This document shows positions 49,201 through 64,000 of a DNA stretch of 64,000 nucleotides, in pieces. Source of the DNA: Aphelocoma coerulescens (Eukaryota; Chordata; Aves; Passeriformes; Corvidae). The translations under genes and the position numbers were made by a program. The stretch lies in contig NC_091023.1 in assembly GCF_041296385.1 (NCBI RefSeq), positions 6,324,924 to 6,388,923 of the forward strand, given 5' to 3'. The first letter of the stretch is position 1. Every line of letters starts with the position of its first letter. The notes beneath the pieces are model-generated. The model ran no database searches, had not been told where the DNA came from, and saw only the letters and a program-made list of their open reading frames with translations.

Positions 49201-50691
49201 TAAATGCACCTGCAGAGAGCTTGTAACAAATAAAAAAATTCATGTTTTAGAGCAGACACTGAGGTACCTCCCCTCGACTGCTAAGTTAATAGCACTTCTT
49301 TTTAAAAAAAAGCAAAAACCCAGAGCTCAGAAGTGGATGCTGTTAGAGTTAGACCAACTCTGACTTACTGTGTACTGTCTGGCAAAGCTAAACAACTGCC
49401 TGAGCCATGCTGCAATATGCAAGTATTAGAAAGTAAATTATATTAGATGCCAGCCATTATCATAGTGACCCATATTTTAGGGTTTCAACTGCATCTCTGT
49501 CAGTCTTCCTAAAGCAGGTTTTATTGCCAAGCTTTTATACGTGCTACTGTTCAATCAAAGCAGCCTTCTGCCACAGTGTGAGCAAGATTAGGAAGTAGAA
49601 CTGACTTCTTTTAAGTTCTCCTAAGAGCACCGGGCAACAAATACAACCTCAGAAAATTGAAAAACTGAACCATGAGGGAAATCTTGAAATGCAAAGTTTC
49701 ACAACACAAGCTGGTTTTCTTTGTAGTGGACAAGTCTCAGTTGGCTGACTCACTGCTAACCAGATTTACTGGAATGCACCAATCACATTCTTAATATCAG
49801 CATCTCAGCCTTCAAAAGGCATCTCTGAAAATTTCAGGTTTCCCACGGAGTGGTGCAGAGTTGCTTCCTCAGCCCAGAGCTCATGGAAGAAGAGGCCTGT
49901 CAGGCAGAGCTGGCTGGGCCAGCCTGGGAGAAGAGGCTTTGGCAAACATAGTTACTGTAAGATGCAGCTCCCTTCAGAACCCCAATGATGGGAAAGAGCA
50001 CCCATATACTGAAGAGTTAAATGCGAAATGCAGCAAAAATGACTGTAGCAAATGAAACATGCACTTCCTCCCTGACTGACCAGAGACTAATTGTGGAAAG
50101 AGGAACAGTCAAGTTCAGGAAAAATATTCTGACACTTCCCTACCAGAAGGATGAAATGGGGAGAAAGCCCAGGAGGGCACTAAGGGACACCCATTGCTGT
50201 GTGCAGTGAGGAGAAGAAAGCCCCCCCAAAGGCCAGCCCTGCAGAGGCCCAGACACAACTGCAGGCTTAGGTCACACTGTACACGTTTCTGTGTTGAAAT
50301 CCAGCAGATGGAGAACCAAGGCTGAGCACAAAGATCCAATGCCCACTAGCCACCCAAGCAGCAGAGGTATCTGGCTGCTTCACAGACCTCAGTTGGGCGA
50401 CTTCCCCACACAGGCTACTCTTGGGTCTCCCAGGGATGTGCAAGGAGAGGGGAAGAGCCCTACAGAGCTGCAGGCATGGGCAGCTCCCCAGCAGGTCAGC
50501 CACATCTCCACACAGCTCTGCCATCACTGTGGGGAAGGGCCTCCCCACTGCAGCACCCTCCCACTGCCCAGCTCCTCGATCCCACTGGGCTGGACCCTCC
50601 AGCTGCTGCCTCCCATGAGCAACAGCTTTGTGGAGGGCATGTTCTCCTCATTCCAAACAAACACACACTTTACATGTCAGAGGTAAAAGAT

Positions 50692-50697
50692 TTTATT
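50692..50697 (-). promoter_or_regulatory. Candidate ITM2C polyadenylation signal
   Basis: The plus strand reads TTTATT, which is AATAAA on the minus strand. It is the first such hexamer I found downstream of the ITM2C stop codon at 52915. If used, the 3' UTR would be about 2.2 kb with no intervening exon. An earlier variant signal cannot be excluded. Confidence 0.4.
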
Positions 50698-52914
50698 ATC
50701 CCATGGGTTTTTTCTAAGAAGTAAGATTCCCACCAGACAAAATATACAAAGCATCTTATGTTTTCTTTCTAGACAACTGCATTCTCATCCTATGGAACAG
50801 TGACCACATTAGTTCATCCTAAAGAACCAAGGTTTGTCCTTACAGCTGCGGGATTGCACAGTTAGCATATCCAATGACCAGTTAAATCATGCAGAACCAG
50901 AGGGGAGGGGAAGAGGCCTGTATGCTCACCTGAGTGCAGGCTTAGGCTTCTAGAAATGAAGAGAAACGTAGGGCTTAAATTTACCAGTTACTTCCATTAA
51001 GTGAACCAATTCTCTGACCCACTTCTTGTCATCCTCTTGGCAATTAAAGGCTGGGGCTAGCAGCAAGTTATTGCTGGGAAAACACAATGCTAGAAAACTA
51101 AATACCCATCTGGCAGTGGGAAACTTTCCATATCAACCCCTGGTAATTCTTCATTTTACATCAAGCTTAAAGCAGAATGAAACCAAAGTGTCCTCCTCTA
51201 CTTGATAGAAATTAATGTTTATAGCTATGTTTATATAAAATAATAAATACTCAGCCTCTAAGGACATACTAATTCCTACTGCATTAGATGGCCATCCTGA
51301 TATCCTGTTTTGTTTTCATATAATTAACTCACAGAATTAACACTCAAAAGTTTAAAATATATTAATTTTGTGTTTTGGTTCTGCTGAGTTAATGACTGTA
51401 CTTGCATTTACTTTATCCTTCCTCTTCCAAAACAACAAACTCATTTCAACAGATGGTGAACAAGTCCAGATTTGCTGGAAACCAATTAACAACAATGTGC
51501 CAAGTGGAAACTCACCCCATTCTTTCAAGCCAAAAAACTGCCTGCATTTCAAGAACCTAATTAGTTTTAACTATATGGAACAGAGGGAAGAATATTTAAT
51601 TACTCTGCAATTCTTCTGTCTAACAATCAATAGAAATGCAGTTTTGTTCAAACAATCTCTCTGCAGTATATTGATCAGCTGAATCTTGCCTTGTATCAAT
51701 ATCTGTACCACAATGGTGCCTGCAGATAATGCAGCTGGATTACAGTGATTACTATCAAAACAGCTTCCACTGGAGGAGTCACACAAGAATACACACTGTT
51801 AAAAGATTTCAAAAATCTGCTTCTTCACTTGCCAGTAACTACCAGTTCTGCTGCTGACACCACTTGGTGTGCAGGCATGGCACCCCATCCATACACAACT
51901 CAGGAATATGGATCCATGTGAAAACAACTCATCCTCCCAAGCAAGCAGAGCTGGCCAGGACAGACACGAGGCTCCATCTGCAGCCACAGCCTACAGATGG
52001 TATATCATTGGGGCTTTAGAATCTTGCATTAAAGACACACCTCTATTTACTCAGGCAGTGTGACAGCAAATCTGCCCAGGATCCACAGCAGCTGCACCTG
52101 TGTGTTAAGAAAAAGAGCTACAGAGCCATGCACTTCAGCCTCTGCTTTGTGGCTGGAGAGCAGTGACATGCTGTGTCATTCATGTCATCCCCCACCCACC
52201 TCATTGCTCCTTGCCCTGTCCTCCTGCCTGCCCTGGACACCCCCCAGGACCCCCTGCACTTTCAGCTGAGCCATGTCACATTCAGGAGGAGCAGGTCAAA
52301 AAAACAGCACACAGGAGTTGCTTTCAGTGTTTGAAAATCTGGTCTTAAAGGGGACAACACACAGCAAAATGGGACCACCACAGCATGGTTTGGGCAGAAA
52401 CCTTCCCTCTGCTGAGCTCTCCAAATTGCCCTGTCTGTAGCCTCACAACTTTACCTTTCCTCAGTGCACCTGGTTTACGTCATGATATCAGCACCAAAAT
52501 GGAAATCCTCCTCTTGTGCATACACCCTCTCTCCCAGTGCCAAGGCAGCATCAGAGCAATATCCCAGCCTGAAACTGCTCAGCCAGGAAAAGAGCACCTA
52601 TTCCCAGCATTCCTATTTCTCAGCCATCCCTTCTACCTAAACCTGCTCCCAAAAGAGATTTCCATCCCGTGGTGTGGAAGAAGCTGCATCTACCCCTAGG
52701 TTATCTTTGACCACTGTGTAAATTTAAGCCCAGCAAATGTCTTGGGTAGGTAGCAGGGAAGAAAGGGCCACAAAGGACCCCAGAGGTTAGAGCTGCACAA
52801 GCTGGGGGGAGTATAAAAAGTAGCCAGATTACCATGTCTAAAGAGAGGGCTGAGAGCATGTGTGTGCATGTGTGTGCAAGCAAAGCCAAGGAAGGTTACA
52901 TCTGGAGAGTGGCT
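50698..52914 (-). other. ITM2C: Probable ITM2C 3' untranslated region
   Basis: This runs from the stop codon to the candidate signal at 50692-50697. It contains no coding exon. The assignment rests only on position, and the true 3' end may be nearer to the stop. Confidence 0.4.
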
Positions 52915-60416
<7,502 letters not shown>

Positions 60417-63400
60417 CTGCGAGACAGGAATGACAGCACCCGTCAGCTGCTGCCCCCGGGCACCAGGCAATCTGCTGCTTCATCCAAAGGCTTCATGCTG
60501 TGCAATGAACAGGGCAGGCACTGCCCTGAAAAGCTACTTCACATCTCACAACAGTAAGACACTTGAGCATTTTGCCTTCCTTACCCCAGATACACATATA
60601 TATAAAATAGATACATTATATACATATATATTTATATGTATTGAAAAAAAAAGCGTGTGTGTGTGAACATACACAGACAGATGTATAATCAGCTTCCCAC
60701 CAATTGTTCAGAACAAAGACAAGCTTTGTTTCAGAGGGCGATAAAGATTGACCAAAAAAAAAAAAATCAGGAACTAAGAGTTCCTGGCTACTGAATGTAA
60801 CAGCATTTATGTACTTGTAGTCAAACATTTTTGAAATGCTGCCACTCTTGGCAGAACTTCTCATTGGAAATTTTTGTGGTAGGAATTACTGGTCCCAGAG
60901 AGGCACCTCCTGGCCCTGCTGGGGTGAGCTGACACAAACAGATGGGCTGATCTCAACTTCATTTTCAAGCACGTTCCAGCTCCCAGGAATATGGACAGAA
61001 CATCAAAAGAAAACATACCTGTCCTTTTCAGAGTGCTGCCCAATCTATATAGACAGTAGCCAGCTCACCTGGTCACAGTGCTGAAAACAGAGGGCAGTGC
61101 AAAGGCAGGGTCACCTCCTGGAAACAGCTCATCCCAACCTATGATGCTCTTGTTTTTACTACCAAAATAACCCTTCAAAATGTTAAGCAGGAGGATGTAA
61201 GGCCTTTCAGAAGCAGATGAAAGAAACTGGTTCAGAGATGCCCCAGTTTCCACACAGAAGAGCTGAAAGCTGCCCTCAGCTGAGCAGGCAGGCAGGGGAG
61301 AGAGGCACCAGGGAGGGCTCTTGCAGATTAACTCCCTCTGTGCAGTTTGTGATCTGATGGGTTTGACTAGACAGACACTCTCTTCACAGCTACTGGGAGA
61401 CTGGTACAAACGGGAGGAACAGAGTGAAAAGCAAACATCAGCCTCTCATTTCTAAGGTTCATCACTTCTTAAAGGAAGAGATGTTTCTCCAGAATAACAC
61501 AGCCAAGACCCACAGGGTGGTACCAGTGCTGAAGCCCCAACGGGACAGGCCCCTGGGTCCCTGCCTGGTAGCATGAGACCAGCTCTGCCCAGCTGAGCTG
61601 GCAGCAAACACCTCTTTCCCCTTTCCCTACCTTGGAGCAGCCCTCACGAGAGCAGCAGTTCAATGCCAGGCTTGAAGGCATCATTCCTGTCCCAGGCTGG
61701 GACACCCCAGCATCATGGAGGCACTCGTGGGGACCCTGGCACGTAGGGATTCCCTGCTCCTCCCCTGCACCTAAGGTCCACTGAGATGCAGAACAGGGGC
61801 AGAGCCAGGAGCCTGCAGCCCCTCTCCTACCTGCTCCACTCCCAGCCAACAGGCTCCTCCAGATACTGACTTTTTTATTCCTAGCCACATTCAGCCTGAT
61901 AACTGCCAAGACCAAATTGCATTGGGAGAACTACAATTCCAGCACACCTCCAGGAGAAATTAATCTACATTTATTTCTCCTTCATCCCAGCTGCTGAAAG
62001 ATCCACAGCACCTCTATTCACCACCAGCTCTCTGCACTGAAGGATCACTGTAATCAGTTCGCTGCTGCTCCTCCAGCAAATAAAGGGATGAGCAAGCTGA
62101 AAAATATCACATTTTCCCTCTCCTTCAGCAGGCAATGGGCAGCAACTCTGACAAGCCACAAAGAACAGAAAAAAAGAAACAAAGAAATCACATTACTAGA
62201 GGAAGTTTAAAGGCTCTCTGACATGAACCGCTAGGACAGGAAAGTCATGCTGGATGTCAAGTGTTTCACAGAAACAGCTTTCCCCAGATACTTGTCATCA
62301 CAGAAAGAGTGCAGACAGTGGGGGTTAAGAGGAAGCAAAAGATGTCCAGGCACTGAAGCAAGGCTGAGAAAATGTTTAATGCTCTGCAAGTGAACCATAT
62401 GCGAAAGGTGCCAGGTTGCCGTGACGGTTAATGCACTGCTCGCTTCCGCGGCAGGCTGCGAGTGCTAACTCCATGCAGGGCTGGGACAGAGGGTTCATAA
62501 GGACACAGCAACTCAAGGGGCAAAAAAAATACTCCCACTTAAAGAAAAGCTGTGTTTGAAGAATGGTAGGGACGGGGAAATAAGCCCTCAATGGTTTGCT
62601 GCTTGCTAGGGTGGCTCCGTCTTCTTTGCATGACCAAAGACACTGGGAGACATCCCATCTCTCACTGCCAAAGATGAGTCCTGCTCCCTACAAAACATTT
62701 CTGGCTTCAGGAAAAATGCCCAAGCTTTGTGTTTTGGGAGAATGTGGGAGAAGCAAAGCAGAGCTTTGCTCTGGAAGAAGTTATTAAACACTTGGGGAAA
62801 AAAACCCAAATAAACCCTCAGATTCTGAGGGACGAAAGAAAAAAATCAACAGCAACCATTCTGATGGAACAGAAATTTAGGCAGTGAGGTTAAGAATGCA
62901 GTCAACCAGGCCAAGGGGAACAGTTAGCACAGTCCTGCAAAATAGTGCATAAAAATCACCTGAAAAAACCTCACTAGAAATGTGTGTCTCCATCCCCCAG
63001 CCCAGCAGATGAAAAGGCCACCAGCCTTTATCACTCTGAAAAAACGACAATTTAAAAGCAGCTATGCCAGTCTGCACCTCGGCTTTGGGCTGGAGGCATC
63101 CCCAGCACTGAGAGCCCATGGGTGGAGCAGTGCACACTCTGCTCTAACAGCTCTTCACCCAGGATAACCAATCTTCACCAGCCTGGAAAAATCCAAGAAG
63201 CTTGTTCCACAGGCTGCTGCCCTGCTCATGCTGCTACACACCTCCTTTCCCACAGGATCCCCACTGCCTGCAGTAGCATTATTTACAAACAGGATACTCT
63301 AAAAACCAGAAAATCCATCACAGCTGACTTCCATCTCTTCTTGCCACTCCCCAGCAAGGGGAGAATAAGACTAAGCAGCAGAGTATTCCAGAAGAGCAGT

Positions 63401-64000
63401 TCAAGCTTTCAAGACATGCATGTCCAAAGGACAAAAATCAAAATATTAACACACAAAAACACTGTACATTCACCAGATGTTTAACAATATTCCAGAGGAT
63501 TCATTCATCAGACACACTGCTTGCAACAGTGTGCAAAATCTTATTAATTTTCTGCCTTGATCAAGCCTGGGGGTTTTTGGCCAAAAGGAATGGCAAAGGT
63601 TAGGGTCAAAACCATCCCTGGGCAAAGGCAGGGACAGGTACTGCAGCTGAGTAAAGGGGCCTTCCTCTTTCGTTGTTTTAAACACAATATTCCAAGAGCT
63701 GGACAGATTTTACACAAAAATGAACATAAGGCACTTCCTCCCCTCCCTGGGCTGTGCATAGTACAAACATTCATTTGCTTCTCCATGAATAAACAGAAGG
63801 AAAAGCAACAGCAGTGGCAGAAGGGCAGCATGTCCACGGTCCAGGCACTACAGATGTGCATGTGGGGAGGATGCACAGACAGATCCCTGGCTCTGCAGAG
63901 TACCCCACTGCCACTTCAGGCCAGGGAAAACACTGCCACTCCATGCAGTGATCCTTTCTTTGCTCCATTTTTCTTGGCACTGCCACTTTGCTGACCCCAC
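60417..64000 (-). other. ITM2C: Probable ITM2C intron 1
   Basis: The stretch lies upstream of exon 2 and contains no recognisable exon 1 (no MVKISFQPA-like start on the minus strand) and no CpG island. It probably belongs to a long first intron continuing past the window edge. It holds an AT/GT-rich microsatellite at about 60591-60665 and a small CpG cluster at about 62400-62470. Confidence 0.65.
60591..60665 (+). repeat. AT-rich and GT dinucleotide microsatellites
   Basis: TATATA-rich sequence with ATAC and TATG interruptions, then a run of A, then five GT units. It is compound simple sequence in ITM2C intron 1. Confidence 0.8.

Larger units (their letters stand above)
35307..50691. other. 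Non-coding stretch between the two convergent genes
   Basis: The left part should hold the 3' UTR of the second receptor; the first AATAAA after the stop is at 36143-36148, and others are near 36325 and 37497. I saw no coding exon or RNA gene beyond this. Notable sites are an A-rich stretch at about 38950-38980, a possible LTR-like block near 41000-41420 (AGACCTTTATTGGCCC, not assigned), a stem-loop at 43321-43377, a CpG- and GC-richer block at about 45290-45560, and T/G-rich low complexity at 46169-46206. Open frames here are short and domain-free. Confidence 0.5.

Noticed and set aside
61469..61915. 148-codon minus-strand frame considered as ITM2C exon 1
   Set aside because: It does not resemble the conserved ITM2C N-terminus, and the expected start motif is absent.

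Overview
The window looks like ordinary vertebrate nuclear DNA, most probably from a bird and perhaps a passerine. It is AT-leaning and CpG-poor. Genes are sparse and split by GT-AG introns. The repeats are bird-like: CR1 LINE tails with the ATTCTRTG-type 3' end, and two LTR-like elements I recognise from memory of passerine genomes. There are no bacterial operons, CRISPR arrays or prophage.

Three protein-coding genes can be supported. GPR55 is an intact 320-residue lysophospholipid/cannabinoid-type class A GPCR on the plus strand, in one coding exon at 14219-15181. A second intact GPCR of the GPR55/GPR35 group (305 residues, plus strand, 34389-35306) lies about 19 kb downstream and looks like an old tandem duplicate. 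ITM2C (BRI3) is on the minus strand, with coding exons 2 to 6 at 60279-60416, 58147-58335, 57738-57848, 54255-54405 and 52915-53006. Its first exon is not seen and should lie beyond the right edge. The five exons join in frame and give the transmembrane segment, the BRICHOS region, the furin-type site and the secreted 25-residue C-terminal peptide. GPR55 and ITM2C point tail to tail, as in human 2q37, which supports orthology.

Layout: 1-518 has no gene. 519-2315 is a long LTR-like repeat carrying a 39-bp minisatellite of about 19 copies that is open in several frames on both strands. 2316-14211 is intergenic or 5' non-coding DNA with microsatellites and a possible ancient CR1 relic. 14212-15181 holds the GPR55 coding exon. 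15182-34375 is non-coding, with an antisense LTR near 30.5-30.9 kb and a polyadenylated, retrocopy-like tail at 31.8 kb. 34376-35306 holds the second receptor. 35307-50690 is non-coding and includes a strong stem-loop at 43.3 kb. 50692-60416 is ITM2C with its probable 3' UTR. 60417-64000 is probably ITM2C intron 1.

The genes do not form a pathway. The two receptors are a local duplication, and ITM2C is an unrelated conserved neighbour. I saw no new multi-gene system. The most interesting items are the second receptor, which has lost two class A hallmark residues while staying intact, the minisatellite inside the LTR-like element, and the retrocopy-like tail, which is uncommon in birds.
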